Part shown: piece after piece, positions 23,725-34,632 of the stretch
Layout of the letters: every line of letters starts with the position of its first letter
How positions within the stretch are numbered: position 1 is the first letter of the stretch
NCBI GenBank assembly: GCA_022578605.1
Contig: MU394055.1
Coordinates: 1,051,568 to 1,115,567, forward strand
DNA from: Camillea tinctor
Taxonomy: Eukaryota > Ascomycota > Sordariomycetes > Xylariales > Xylariaceae
Direction: 5' to 3'
DNA: 64,000 nucleotides
Program-made: the position numbers and the translations under genes
Notes under the pieces: generated by a model
Seen by the model: the letters and a program-made list of their open reading frames with translations, nothing else
The model's database searches: none
What the model was told of the DNA's origin: nothing

Positions 23725-25723
23725 TTCTATACGTTTGCTATGAATGCCAGGCGATACATCAATAAGTAGGGTATCACGTTGCAGCAACGTAAATACTTAT
23801 TTGTATATCTACCTAGGTACCTAGGTATATAGTCTCAACTCTCGTCTCCCCTTTGCTATATGGCACCACTGACCTACCATTCTAGTGACGCGTCACCATC
23901 ACATCGTTAATACCACGGGGGTCTGCAGAAGAAGCTTTAGAAACACGCGTCGAAGCATCTATATGAAGTACTATACTGACTGCCGCAGTGCCGCTGTGGG
24001 GTGCAATCTCGGATTTTGCACCGTTAGTCGGATGTATCGGCATTGTGAGTAGGGGATTCGGATCGTATAAGATCGTATAAGCATGTTCGGTAGAATCCAA
24101 GAACACCTAGAAGAGGAACGATACGTAACCTTTTTTACCCAGCAGGGCTTCGCTATGGAAAAGTTGTGATTGATTCCCCATAAAAGAACATACTCCGCAG
24201 CTCCCTAAGTAATTAACCACCCCTACCGGTGACGCTAAATGGCGATATTAAGCATAAAATAGGTTGATCAAAGCTTGATTCTCCTCTTGTTATGGGGCAT
24301 CTAGAACAGTATAGGCTTAGGTAATTACGTATGCAGTTATTCCCGGGTCCACTGGAGAGATGTATTAGTGTTGATGTTGGTGATATATGCATACGTATAA
24401 GACTATTTATACACCGATGCCTAGTACTACCTAGATATAACTAGCTCGGGAATAAGAGAAATCTGCATTGAAGGCTATAAGTCAGTATAACACGAAGCAT
24501 TTGACTGCAAAAGAAAGCCCACTGCTGTCAAACAGAGACCTGTGAACATTTGAGCCCCTGCATTAATTTAATAAATAGGGGATGTATTATCTTTATTACA
24601 CTTGCCTTAGGCTAGTGAACATATATTTGGAATTCTTTACTTTGACCATTCCCTCGATATACAGGAATAACCATAAACAAGATAGACGGAATATCATTGT
24701 TCTCTTTTTGAACATTAGGGCACTGCAACATATTGTAAACTCCAGTATCAGAATTCATACCATTTCTATTGCCCAAGATAATGCCATAGAAGGACAAACT
24801 GTCACTACCCGCCATAAGGCTGTAGATTTGCATGCCATACCGAAAAAAATAAAAACGAAGAAAACTTTACCACGTACGACGAAGCTTCCACAGGACATGA
24901 TGGAACATATCCCCGTTTATAAATCCTCGCGAAATTCCTTAATTCCCACCATTTCCCACGGGGGCAAATTTATTCCCAAACTATTTTGCTTCTCGTATAA
25001 ACTAACCCTACCTAGTAACTTATGTCTAAGTATTCACATGAGATGGAGCTCCACGGGTTTCGCAGAAGTCGAGGAGTAATGGCATATTTGCATACATATT
25101 GTACCTTATCACTCGGAATACTTAGGCTAAACTATATTCAAACCAGCCAGATAACTCACTAAGGACTAAGTTCTACCGTTTTTAATGTCGAGGGCTTATG
25201 ATTATATAGAAACAAGCATCAAAGCGCAATCTTGCAACAATAGGGCAAACCTAATCTGTGAAACGAAGTACCTAGAACATAGAGCGCTATTATAACACCG
25301 CACATGATAGTTAAGGTCGTCAGTACTATGGAATTTGTCAATAACTCTATGCCTGCTTAGTATCTTCTACTAGGTAAGGTCTCTAGATGGCCAGGCCAGT
25401 ACGCTAACGTAGATTACCTAGGTAGTGATCGTAAATAGGGGGTTATCAATATCCCGAAGCGACCCAACCGGACGTAGGAACGTACGTATAATGTCTTAGA
25501 TGGGCAATGCATTTTAACCCTCTCGATTATTTTTTACGTATGCTAACATGGTATCAATAATCTAACATCTAACCTGTAGTCCCTACCCCTGCCCCTTTTT
25601 CTCGTATTACTATTATCAAGTAACCTGGTATCCCAAACGTAGCACGTCAAATATAACCCGATCGGAGCGTCGTCCCAGCACATTATTGTAGTATTATTAT
25701 AGTATTATTACCCAACGCCCCGC
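23725..25723. other. intergenic region
   Basis: About 2 kb, AT-rich. An open frame at 24582-25079 (+) has no conserved feature and unlikely composition, so it is not called. A TACCTAGGTA-type cluster lies at about 23812-23832. I see no transposon remnant. Confidence 0.55.
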
Positions 25724-27477
25724 CTAACTCCAAGTCGCCAGTATCCGCTCGGCGCCCTTCTCGCCCGCGATCATGATGCCGAACTGCGGGTTCACCGTCA
25801 GCGGGGACACGATGGACGCGTCGACGACGTGGATGTTCGCGGCGCCGACGACGCGCGCGTCGGCGTCGACGCAGCTGCCGATGCGGCACGAGCTGGACCA
25901 GTGCTGGACGGAGCCGACGGCGTAGTCCGAGGGCGTGGTGATGTACGCGCGGATGTCGTCGACGGTCGCGTTGCGCGGGATGTTCAGCGGCGCGAGCCCC
26001 GCGCCCTCGGGCCCCGGCAGCGCCGCGAAGATGTCGTGGATGAACTGCGCGATGTTCTGCGCGTCCCGCGGGTTGCTGTAGTACACGTCCGAGCTCGGGC
26101 CCGGCGTGAAGCTGCCGTCGAGCACCACGCGCCCCGCCGACAGCAGCCCCGACGTCCCGTAGATGTTCAGCGTGATGGTGTTATTCCCCGTGAAGGCCCC
26201 GTGGCCCGACGAGTCGATGGTGCCTTGCACGCCGGTGCGGGTCCCGTCGTCGTTCGGCATGTACGCCCAGAAGGCGGAGGTCTGCGACGCGGAGGCGTAG
26301 GGCCCGCTCCGCGAGGAGAGGTAGAGGTCCCTGTCTTCCGGGATCGGGTTGTTGTAGTCGTGGGTGTACGACTCGATCGTAGGACCGGATAGCTCGATGA
26401 ATGTGTTCGGGTTGTCGAACAGGCCCTCGCCGACCGAAGGGTTTATAACCCAGTTCGAAGAGTCAGACGTGATTTGCGCAGCAGACGACAGGCTGGCCAG
26501 GACATCAGCAGGTCCGATTCCCGAGTGCATTAGCAGGCCTGGCGAGCCGATAGCACCGGTACTGATGACAACTCGGCCATTAGCAGCAAGTGGGATATTG
26601 ACAGTACCGCCGTTTACTTCAGCAGCAACGCCGGAGGCATCTCCTTTAACGTGGTTAACAGAACGCACGCGAACCCCGGTTTGGAGACGGAAGTTGCTAC
26701 GCTTCAGGGCGTCTTGAAGATGAGTCCTTGTTGGTCCGCCACGTTGACCATTGATATAATTGTAGATCGGGCGTCCGAATACCTTGTCCTTGTTGTCGGG
26801 CTCATCGTTGAACGACACATCGGTAAACCCGGCAGCACCAACCAGCCATTCCCTCGCAGCATCGTACCCCGATTGGAGGTAGAATTTCCCGTCTGGGGAG
26901 TAGCTTGTCACTGATGGCTGCATGGCCAATAGTTTGTCAGTCGCCTCTTTGACATCGGCGCTTTTCCAGCCCGCGGGGTGATAGTCATCCCAATCCGAGG
27001 CGGGAGGCTGGAAGAACAAGCCGGCATTGATCGCGCTGTTACCGCCGACTGCACAAGCTTGGTAGGAGTTGACCACGCCCGCCGGACATATCAGCCCGGA
27101 ACCACCGCTGAAGATGCTCTTATCTAGTTGCCATATTAGCTTAAGGTCAGGACATGAAGGTGTCAAAGGGATATTAACGTACATAAACCTGGCACATCGA
27201 CCCGGCTCATATCTGTCCCATCAAGCCATGCCGGTCTCTCTGATCCTCCCGTGATACCATATGAAGGACCGCCGATTTCCAGTAGAAGGGTCTTCTTCCC
27301 AGCTTCACTCAACCTATCGGCGACGATGATCCCGGCCGTTCCGGCCCCGACAACAATCGCGTCCCATTCCTCGGTTGTCCAATCGGATGTATTCTGTCGT
27401 CTGGTGAGGACCGGCGAAGCAAGAGAGCTCTGGCTTAGAAGAGCCACAATCGCGGTAAACGTTAGAAGGGACTTCAT
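25724..27477 (-). CDS. GMC flavo-oxidoreductase, cellobiose-dehydrogenase-like flavin domain, secreted, 564 aa
   Basis: FAD-dependent glucose-methanol-choline oxidoreductase (CAZy AA3 type). Two exons, 27477-27183 and 27123-25724 (565 codons with stop); the junction GTACGT..CTAG gives PGLYKSIFSGGSG. A signal peptide occupies about residues 1-20. The FAD Rossmann motif VVGAGTAGIIVADRLSEAGK starts at 42, followed by TLLLEIGGPS. Sequence around PGLYKSIF and CAVGGNSAINAGLFFQPP resembles the dehydrogenase domain of cellobiose dehydrogenases. There is no N-terminal haem domain and no C-terminal cellulose-binding module. Active-site His is in VQHWSSSCRIG and the partner Asn in VNPQFGIM. It may act as a sugar or oligosaccharide dehydrogenase supporting oxidative polysaccharide breakdown; substrate is inferred only. 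Confidence 0.9.
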
Positions 27478-28351
27478 CTTGATGTTTTCCTAGTCGAGCT
27501 CGCGGGTGGGAAGACGAGTAAACAAGGAAGAACCGCCAGACAATGCCATGACATCGGCCCCCGAGATATATATAAAGACCACGGTGAATAGGCTAATACT
27601 ATCTGAACAAAAGGGACAAACAATCAGCACGTCCCGCATGCGCATGCATCTATGCAATCACATCGTCATCCATGTCAACTAGCTGAAAAGCCTCTTTTTC
27701 TTGGTGGATCAGCGCCGTATAATTGCCCCCCTGTACATAGTATAGCATAGTGTGGTAGTAGACGGGATATGTACCGAACTTGCTGCTCCCTTTCTCCCTG
27801 GTCTGCGCAGAATAGCAGCAAATCAAGCTTCGTATAAATCCAATTTTCGAGCCGCAGAGTCCACCGAGTAGCGGGTCTGGGTCCTCCCGAGAAATCAAAC
27901 TTCGTATTCTCACGTCCCGGAATAGAGAAATAAGAGAACGAAAAAAGCTTAGCATGGGTCAGCTTGTGCAGATCGCGTCAGCATTCTTTTTTTTCCCTCT
28001 TTTTTTTTTTTCTTTGGCGCAAGGGACCGGCTTTGAAGGACTCTGGCTCGTCCCGAATCAAATTCGAAGGCTCGCAAACAAGAAAAAAAAAGCTGCCAAG
28101 TGAATAGGCTAGCTGATACATAGCTAAGAGCAGCCAACACGATAATATATACATCATAAATAATTCATGCAAGTAAGATCGGGGTTTATGATAGGTAGTC
28201 CTCGCCATATGCCGGGTCAGGTCAAGATAGCATAAAGGCTATGTAAAGTAGCGTAGGTGACTCTAGTGAAGAGCTGAACTCGACAGGGAGCTCACGGACA
28301 TGGCCGGCAAAAAGGGCACCTAAGCCTCGTAGGGCTCCGTCTGCGGTGGAG
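27478..28351. other. intergenic region
   Basis: About 870 bases between the GMC gene start and the transposon insertion. A/T homopolymer runs lie near 27985-28012. Short frames at 27650-28208 lack conserved features. Confidence 0.55.
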
Positions 28352-28361
28352 GTCTGAAACG
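28352..28361 (+). repeat. 10-bp direct repeat, left target-site duplication
   Basis: GTCTGAAACG here is repeated exactly at 28861-28870 on the other side of the inverted-repeat element. The length (8-11 bp) is what Mutator-like transposases produce. Confidence 0.75.
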
Positions 28362-28370
28362 AGTATACAC

Positions 28371-28479
28371 ATGACCAGGGGGTCAAATTTTCTGGCCAGG
28401 GGGTCAAAAAGCTTGGGCCATCACTTTTTGACCATGGGGTCAAATTTTTTGACCCCCTCCTCAGTTGAGCCAACGTTGA
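28371..28479 (+). repeat. left terminal inverted repeat (109 bp)
   Basis: Matches the reverse complement of 28742-28850 without a mismatch. It contains several copies of a GGGGTCAAA motif in both orientations, including a small internal palindrome near 28436-28456. Confidence 0.92.
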
Positions 28480-28741
28480 GACCTTATAGTCGATAAAAAG
28501 ATAGTAATTAGAAACGTTAGCATATATAGTTGAAGATATTGGCGTATATAAGTATATATGTTATAGTCCGTAACCGTAAACGATTATAATAGTATATAAT
28601 ACTTATAAACGTATGTTTAACGTAGGCTCAACGTAGAGTGATAAAGCCTACGCTGACCTTACGCTGACCTTACGCCGACTTAATATATTGATATAGCTAA
28701 GTAAATATAAGCTTTATAACTATGCGTTAATAAACGTAAGG

Positions 28742-28850
28742 TCAACGTTGGCTCAACTGAGGAGGGGGTCAAAAAATTTGACCCCATGGTCAAAAAGTGA
28801 TGGCCCAAGCTTTTTGACCCCCTGGCCAGAAAATTTGACCCCCTGGTCAT
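28742..28850 (-). repeat. right terminal inverted repeat (109 bp)
   Basis: Exact reverse complement of 28371-28479. Confidence 0.92.
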
Positions 28851-28860
28851 CGTATCCCTC

Positions 28861-28870
28861 GTCTGAAACG
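28861..28870 (+). repeat. 10-bp direct repeat, right target-site duplication
   Basis: Exact copy of 28352-28361. Confidence 0.75.
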
Positions 28871-29625
28871 GGCAGCATTTCGAGAATGCGTCGAATTAAA
28901 ATTAAACCGTTCTTGAATTAAAGTAAGGCATGTTAGGCGAGACGCTATTTATGCTTCGTATTTTATCTCTAATTTTTTATTTTATTTTATCGAACAACCC
29001 AAAAATATGTACTTGAGGACTAATGTAGTGTAATGGGGCAATTTCGTATTTATGTTCTGTCCAAAGCATTCTTTGTATGTTTGATATCGATATAACATAC
29101 GATATAGTCATTTTTAGTTTCCACCAGCATTTCGAACACTATATCCAAGCCCGGCCAGAAAATTGAATAGTAGAAAAGAGAAGAGGTCACACATGTAAGT
29201 AAAATTGCACAGACGATACGAAGATATCTAGCTGACGAGCTACATTCTTATGATAAAAAAAAGTGACATACAAGATAAACTATCCATAGATGGGATCCCA
29301 AGATGCTGGTCACCAACAGTCACATCAAGGTCAAGAGCAAAGTTTCATTGAACCCAGTGGATAACCTGAATCGGATGAGAATGCACTACGACTATAGTAG
29401 CCAAATATATTATTTATACATTTTTTTCTCTTCTAGAAGTAAATACGAAACTAGAAAGGGGCATTAGGGATTGGGGATGAACAAAGGGAAGGGATAGGTA
29501 TTACGTCTATCGAGTTAGGTATACAACACGCAAGGAAACTTACCAATCTATGGTATCACGCCTCTACACAGCTCCAGGGAAGGGGTTTCTGCCGGCGCCA
29601 GCGACGACAGTACCGATGACTCACC
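28871..29625. other. intergenic region
   Basis: About 750 bases of AT-rich sequence after the transposon, with no recognisable feature. Confidence 0.55.
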
Positions 29626-30927
29626 TTACATCTCCACCTCCTCGAAGGCCCGTCCAGAGATCGCCAGCGCAGGGGGGGGCTTCGCAATCGGGTCCGGGCC
29701 CGCGCGAGTGAGACTCCGGCCGAGGTCCCTCTCCGGCACCTTTCCCTTCAGACTCTCGCTGCTCTTCTTCTTCTTCTTCTTCTTCTTTTTGTCCGCAGAG
29801 CCCGGTCTATGCGCCAGCGCGACGTCCTCCTGGGTGCTGCCCCGCAGGGTGTACACGCTCTTCCGGTCGCGCCCGCCCACGGCCATGCCCTCGAACAAGC
29901 CCGGCTGCTCGATGACCACGCCGTCCCCCAGGTCCCCGCGGAAGCCGTACGAGCGCAGCATAGCGTCGTGCTCGCGCAGGGCGAGCGCGTCGCGGTGCCG
30001 CGCCAGCACGGCGGCGACGTCGATGCCTGCGCGGGCCATCTCGGGGCGCGCCTCGACGTGGCGCTCGGCGAAGGGCACGAAGAAGGCCTCGCCCAGCAGG
30101 GTGGGCAGGAAGGCCGGGTCGAGGGGGGTGTTGGTCTTGGCCGCTTTGCCCAGGCACCAGAACACGTCCGCGGCGATGGTGGCCAGGGCGCGGCTGTTCT
30201 TTTCCTTGTCCCCTTGGCGATGATGATGGCGGCGGTTGTGCTCGACGTAGCCCGCGGCCACGTTGTCGAGCTGGCTGGCGAGGCCGAGCACGGTGGCGCC
30301 GGCGATGGCGCTGCGCACGCGCTGCAGCCGGTCGAAGCCCTCCTGCAGATACTTGATGCGCACACGGCGCAGCGAGCCGTCGCGTAGCAACGGCACGCCG
30401 ACCGAGTCGCCGTAGGTGGGGTACCCGCGGGCAGCAGCCCATGCCTTGATGTTGTCCTTCGAGTAGGCGGGGCAGATGAGGGAGATCTTATTCGCTTTGC
30501 GGGCGGTGAAGCCGTGGTCGATGAGCGCGCCGAGGCCGCAGATGGCGTACGGCACGTGCTCGAGTGTCTGGTGGAGCGTGTTGAAGAGCTCGACGAGGCC
30601 CTCGTGCGTGAGGTTCGATGTGGTCCAGTCCGGCTGTTGGGTGTTGCCGGTGGTGACGGCGGGGAAGCGGCGCTGTTGTTGCTGTGACGAGGAGGAGTAT
30701 GACGACGCATCTGAGTTGCCTCGTTCGTTGAATGGGCCCCTTTGTGTCGGGTCAATCTGCTCCAGTTCCACCTGGGCTGGGAGATGTAAGGGTCGTTCGG
30801 CGAGACCTAGGTTAGTCCTGAGCTGAGCGTTGTAACGAGCGGCGTTGTGTACAGAAGGCCCTGAGTCTGGCTTCCGTTTTCGCGGAGCACAGACTACACA
30901 AGCCGTCATGAAGTCGTAGAAAGACAT
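29626..30927 (-). CDS. conserved-looking fungal protein of unknown function, 433 aa
   Basis: Not recognised with confidence. The start is placed at the ATG at 30927 (MSFYDFMTACVVC); the frame is open further upstream but only through an apparent leader. After a disordered Ser/Gln-rich section (about residues 70-95) comes a structured part. The segment PYAICGLGALIDHGF..ARKANKISLICP (about 125-155) resembles the start of nucleotidyltransferase-like folds, where a G-L-A-L helix precedes a D-I-D-type strand, but the acidic residues are not clear, so this is only a suggestion. The middle contains AGATVLGLASQLDNVA and many Ala/Arg residues. Near the end a (CTT)n microsatellite encodes nine lysines followed by basic and proline-rich sequence, which may act as a nuclear localisation signal. 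GC content at third positions is high, which supports real coding. Confidence 0.7.
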   Translation of the reverse strand: MSFYDFMTACVVCAPRKRKPDSGPSVHNAARYNAQLRTNLGLAERPLHLPAQVELEQIDPTQRGPFNERGNSDASSYSSSSQQQQRRFPAVTTGNTQQPDWTTSNLTHEGLVELFNTLHQTLEHVPYAICGLGALIDHGFTARKANKISLICPAYSKDNIKAWAAARGYPTYGDSVGVPLLRDGSLRRVRIKYLQEGFDRLQRVRSAIAGATVLGLASQLDNVAAGYVEHNRRHHHRQGDKEKNSRALATIAADVFWCLGKAAKTNTPLDPAFLPTLLGEAFFVPFAERHVEARPEMARAGIDVAAVLARHRDALALREHDAMLRSYGFRGDLGDGVVIEQPGLFEGMAVGGRDRKSVYTLRGSTQEDVALAHRPGSADKKKKKKKKKSSESLKGKVPERDLGRSLTRAGPDPIAKPPPALAISGRAFEEVEM

Positions 30928-31569
30928 TTCTTTTGAAAATGATACAATACCAAATGTAGGAAGGGAACTCACTTTCAAAGCAATGCCCCGTTCTCTCTGG
31001 TCGAATTGAAAAATTAGTTCTGATGAATCGATTGATCTGTCGAGTTCCAAAAGATAGGGGAGCCTCTCAGACTTTACACACACATATATATACACGCGGG
31101 TCCATGGTGAACAAGGCCTTTATCTATTTAGTTAATAAAACACTCTCTTTCTTTCAGTGACAAAGTTCGACCGGGTGTGGCGTCTTGCTCTTGAACAACA
31201 ACAACCCCATTATGATGTATCACAAAGAGAGGTCGACACCAAGCAAGTCACAACATAGAGGCTTGCAGCACCAAACAAATGTAGACGGAATTCACAATCG
31301 CACAGTCGTAAATTATGGAGTCATAAAGAGTTGCCCCTGAACATCTCATGCGTTGACGGAAAGATCGGTCATTGGTAAACAGTTCTGTTTCTTCTCCTTT
31401 TCCTTTTCTCGTGGACGGGCTTGCACATGCGAATATGTTCGCAATTCGGCGCAAAGCAAACCATCCATGGCCTCTAGGCCAGATTCCGCTAGTTCCCCCA
31501 TCCCAACGCCTATGATACACGGCTGAGGGCGATATCCTCATATGCAATTACCCTACCCGAAGGCATGTT
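30928..31569. other. intergenic region
   Basis: About 640 bases comprising the leader of the 433-aa gene and the 3' region of Rpn11. No other feature seen. Confidence 0.55.
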
Positions 31570-32725
31570 TTATAGTTCGTCCTCAACATCCATGCTGTCA
31601 CCATTCGCTTTTCCGTTTGATGCCGCGTCTCTCTTCGGCATTGTCGCCTCCTTGTCGATCATTTGTCTTGACACGGAAACGATGTTGTCCTCGATGAGTT
31701 GCTGGCCGACATCTTCCAAGTGCTTCTTAGGATCGAGCTTGCCAACGTAGCGGGTCTTGAGTTGTTCCTTAGTCAACTCAGTTTCCTCTTTGACTCTCTT
31801 CTCGTATCCGTCTGCTAGCGTAACTAGTCTCTGGAACCGTTCCTTGTTCCGCTCGCCCTCGTGTCTGAAGTCCTCCATCTGCAATGCCTCAGTCCAAACG
31901 TGCTTGTGCAGATTCATCAGCATGTTCTCCTCCAGGGCGGTCTTCCGGTAGTTAATGCCAATCGAGTAGTAGTGTCGGTTCAGGCCATGGATCAGGGCTT
32001 GTATCGAGGGTTTGTTAAGGTGGCCCAAGTTAGATGTGCTTTGTCTAGGCTCCTGACCTAGCATAAGCGACTGGGGGTTGATCAGGCGGAAGGCGTCAAT
32101 GACGACCTTTCCCTTGACGGACTGTATGGGATCGACGACGACAGCGACGGCGCGGGGAGTCAGCTGCTCGAAGGACTGTTGGGTGTTGATATCGACGGAG
32201 GAGAGCCAGCAGCCGAAACCAGGGTGAGAGTGGTACCAGCCGACAACCGATTCCGGTCTATGTAGTTTATCGTTAGCTAGTGACGTGATTAAGGTGGATT
32301 ATAGTTGTCCTCCGGCCTTTCTTCTTACCTTCCCGTTTGCGTCAACATGTCCATCATCTTCTGCTGGAATACCGGGTCCACAGCCTCGACACTGACTCCG
32401 GTACCGCTCTGAGGCATGGCAAAGACATCCACCACCCGTACTGTGAAATCATCGACGAACTCTCCCAACATCAGACCCATGACTTCCATGGGAACACCAG
32501 CTCGGCCGTGTCGCAACATCTTGAGGAGGGCTAGGGAGGAGATGTAGACGGTCTCTGAGTTGTCGATGAGGTTTTGGTTGTCCTGTTGGGAGGAAGTCAA
32601 TAGATGCTCGGATACACATCGCAAAGGGGTCAGGTATACGATAAAAAACTACGTACTGTTCCGGGGGCAGCACCGAGACCACCCATGCCGCTGGCGCCGG
32701 CAAGCATTCGATTCAACCGGTCCAT
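31570..32725 (-). CDS. rpn11: 26S proteasome lid deubiquitinase Rpn11 (PSMD14), 336 aa
   Basis: Zinc metalloprotease that removes ubiquitin chains from substrates as they enter the 26S proteasome. Three exons: 32725-32657, 32582-32329 and 32257-31570 (337 codons with stop). The JAMM motif is complete: Glu56 in [11 protein letters not shown], then His117-x-His119 and Asp130 in [17 protein letters not shown]. The last junction (AG-A) lies just before [13 protein letters not shown]. The N-terminus [18 protein letters not shown] and the C-terminal MPN region [24 protein letters not shown] match the subunit closely. Length is slightly above the yeast protein because of an acidic tail. Identification is essentially certain. 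Confidence 0.97.
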
Positions 32726-33703
32726 GATGGTATGGTGGGATGTGCGCAAATGTGTGGGTGATTTGTGGTTTGTGATAGTAATTGAGATGGAAGAAAGCGT
32801 TATACACAATTATGGTGAGTGGTGCAGTGTTATGGGGTAGACGAGAGGCTAGAAGAAGAATGCAATAACGGTGGTGTTGTGTAGTGGTAAGAGGTGAGCT
32901 TCGGGTTCAACTCTCAACTAACGTCAAGTGTTTGGTTTAGTTGGTGTTGACGAGGCCCAGATCTGCCTGCAAGGCCTAAGCTGGAGCTCTCTTTTGGTCT
33001 TGGTGGATATGTAAGAGAACATTAGGTAAGTACTTAGGTACCTTGGTAACTACTATGTAGTACATAGTAACCTGATAACTCTAATCCACGTGATGATAAG
33101 CTAGTGTCGCTTCAATTCCCCCCTGTCCCCTAACCTGTAGGCTGCCTAATAAATACGTACTACAAGTTATCCGAAAATAGACCCAACCGGTACCTTTACC
33201 GTGCCTTGAGACAATTAGCCAATGGAATTACACCCATTGAGGGACTTCATTGAGGTAGTTTTATGGAGCTCCACGCCATCGTACCTATCCTTTGCCCGCC
33301 CTCATAGGTTAGGTATTTACTTCAATGTTGTTGACCTACATAGGTTACACAACATGCCGTACATGTATTCCCGTGTTGTGTCCTTCAATGTTGTGCGATA
33401 AAATGAAACGTCCTAGGTTAAACACCTTGAGATGATTACTGGCCAGAACATGAGAATGTCTATATATCCAGCAACTCCGTAATATCCCTCAAAGTGGGTG
33501 ATGGGAGTAGACGAATAATTTATACTTGGCCTAATAGGTAGTAAGACATGAGCTCGGATATTCTCAAATCAAAAGTCACTGTATTTCGTACGTAGACACA
33601 ACCAATTCACCTCCAGGACTGGGTTTTTATTACACTGTTTTATTCATTCGAAGGTGTGATTTGCTGCAGATGCCTATCCTATAAGAATATAACCACACAT
33701 GAT
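32726..33703. other. intergenic region
   Basis: Nearly 1 kb: Rpn11 promoter side, then spacer with TACCTTGGTA/CCTAGG-like motifs, then the GST 3' region. A tRNA-like TTCAA box near 32905 was examined and rejected. Confidence 0.55.
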
Positions 33704-34632
33704 CTAGTGGTCGTCCCGCGTAGACCAGGGCTTCAGCGCTTCCAGCAGCTTCTCATGAGCCGCCGCGTCGCCCGTAGCCTTGAACAAGCCCTCCTTCGTG
33801 TCGTCCCCGAGCTTCGACATGAAGATGAGGAAGCCGCCCCAGACGAAGTCGGCGTAGCTCGGCGTAGCGCCCAGGAAGAACGGGCCGTCGCTCTTCTCCT
33901 TCAGCAGTGCGGTCGCGGCCTGCAGGTGCGGCGCCGCGGCGTTGATCGCGAGGTCCCCGCCCTTTTCGGCCTCGAACTTGTCCGGGTGCATGCCGATGCG
34001 CTTCTCCCGCGTCTCGTACCAGTACGGCTTGCCGTAGTCCTCGAGCAGCAGCTTCGGCACGCGCGCGATGAAGATCGGCGCCATCGCCACGGCCGCCTGT
34101 TGCGTCAGCTCGACGACCTTGGGCAGCTCCGGGGCGTCCAGGTGCATGCTCGGCGACGGGTACCGTTTCTCGAGCTCCTGCGCGATCTCCCACGAGTCCA
34201 TGATCCAGGTCCCGTCCGGCAGCGTGACGGTGGGGATGGTGTACTGCTCCTTAGGAGGGAAGCTGGGAGTAGGTTAGCTAAGTGTTAGTAACCGGAAGAC
34301 AAGAGGTTGGGGTCGGAAGCATGGTCCTTCTTACTGGTCTTGGAATCTAGGCTTGATGTCCGGGTATTGCATCTATACACCACACAAATGAGTCATCGAT
34401 TCGAACTGAGGGTCTTTCTTTTCCGAGAATATCGTAATACCTACCCATTCGGTCTTGTAGTCCAACCCCTTGAAGTTCAGCGCAAACCGAGCTATATCCC
34501 GATGTTAGAAGATGCTGAATATATCTTGGGCCATGATAAATAAAGACACATACTCTTCCAGGGGTTAAGGGACCATGTCTGGTTAGGTGGCTTGCTAGCC
34601 AAGTCGAAGAAAACGATTTGTTCACTAGCCAT
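33704..34632 (-). CDS. glutathione S-transferase, fungal type, 240 aa
   Basis: Cytosolic glutathione transferase with an N-terminal thioredoxin fold (about 1-90) and a C-terminal helical domain. Four exons: 34632-34554, 34491-34445, 34372-34335 and 34262-33704 (241 codons with stop). Spliced N-terminus: IVFFDLASKPPNQTWSLNPW, TRFALNFKGLDYKTEW, QYPDIKPRF; then YTIPTVTLPDGTWIMDSWEI with the cis-Pro and the Glu/Ser-like glutathione-binding turn. The pattern (P-N-x-x-W-S-x-N-x-W-K-T-R) resembles fungal etherase-related GSTs rather than Ure2p. The helical domain includes FFLGATPSYADFVWGGFL. It probably conjugates or reduces xenobiotics or lignin-like ethers; the substrate is unknown. It is divergent from the histone deacetylase gene, 1.7 kb apart. 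Confidence 0.88.

Larger units (their letters stand above)
28362..28860. mobile_element. non-autonomous DNA transposon (MITE) with 109-bp terminal inverted repeats
   Basis: A 499-bp element bounded by a 10-bp direct repeat. Bases 28371-28479 and the reverse complement of 28850-28742 are identical over 109 bp, and partial similarity continues inwards after a 2-bp gap and outwards to the ends. The arms are GGGGTCAAA-rich and the core (28480-28741) is AT-rich with no open frame, so it carries no transposase. Long arms plus a 10-bp target duplication suggest a Mutator-like MITE, though the superfamily is an inference. Perfect identity of the arms argues for recent insertion and against heavy repeat-induced mutation. 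The short open frame over the left arm is not a gene. Confidence 0.88.

Noticed and set aside
24582..25079. 165-codon plus-strand frame in AT-rich spacer
   Set aside because: No conserved feature, no coding-like composition and no splice context; probably chance.
28222..28473. Minus-strand frame across the left arm of the transposon
   Set aside because: It is a translation of the inverted-repeat arm with repeated LTPW words, not a protein gene.
29748..30755. Long frames opposite or out of phase with the 433-aa gene
   Set aside because: They are GC-skew shadows (Arg/Pro/Ala/Ser-only proteins) of the real frame.
32884..32920. tRNA-like boxes (TAGTGGTAAGAG then GGGTTCAACTC)
   Set aside because: The two boxes are too close and no acceptor or anticodon stem can be drawn.
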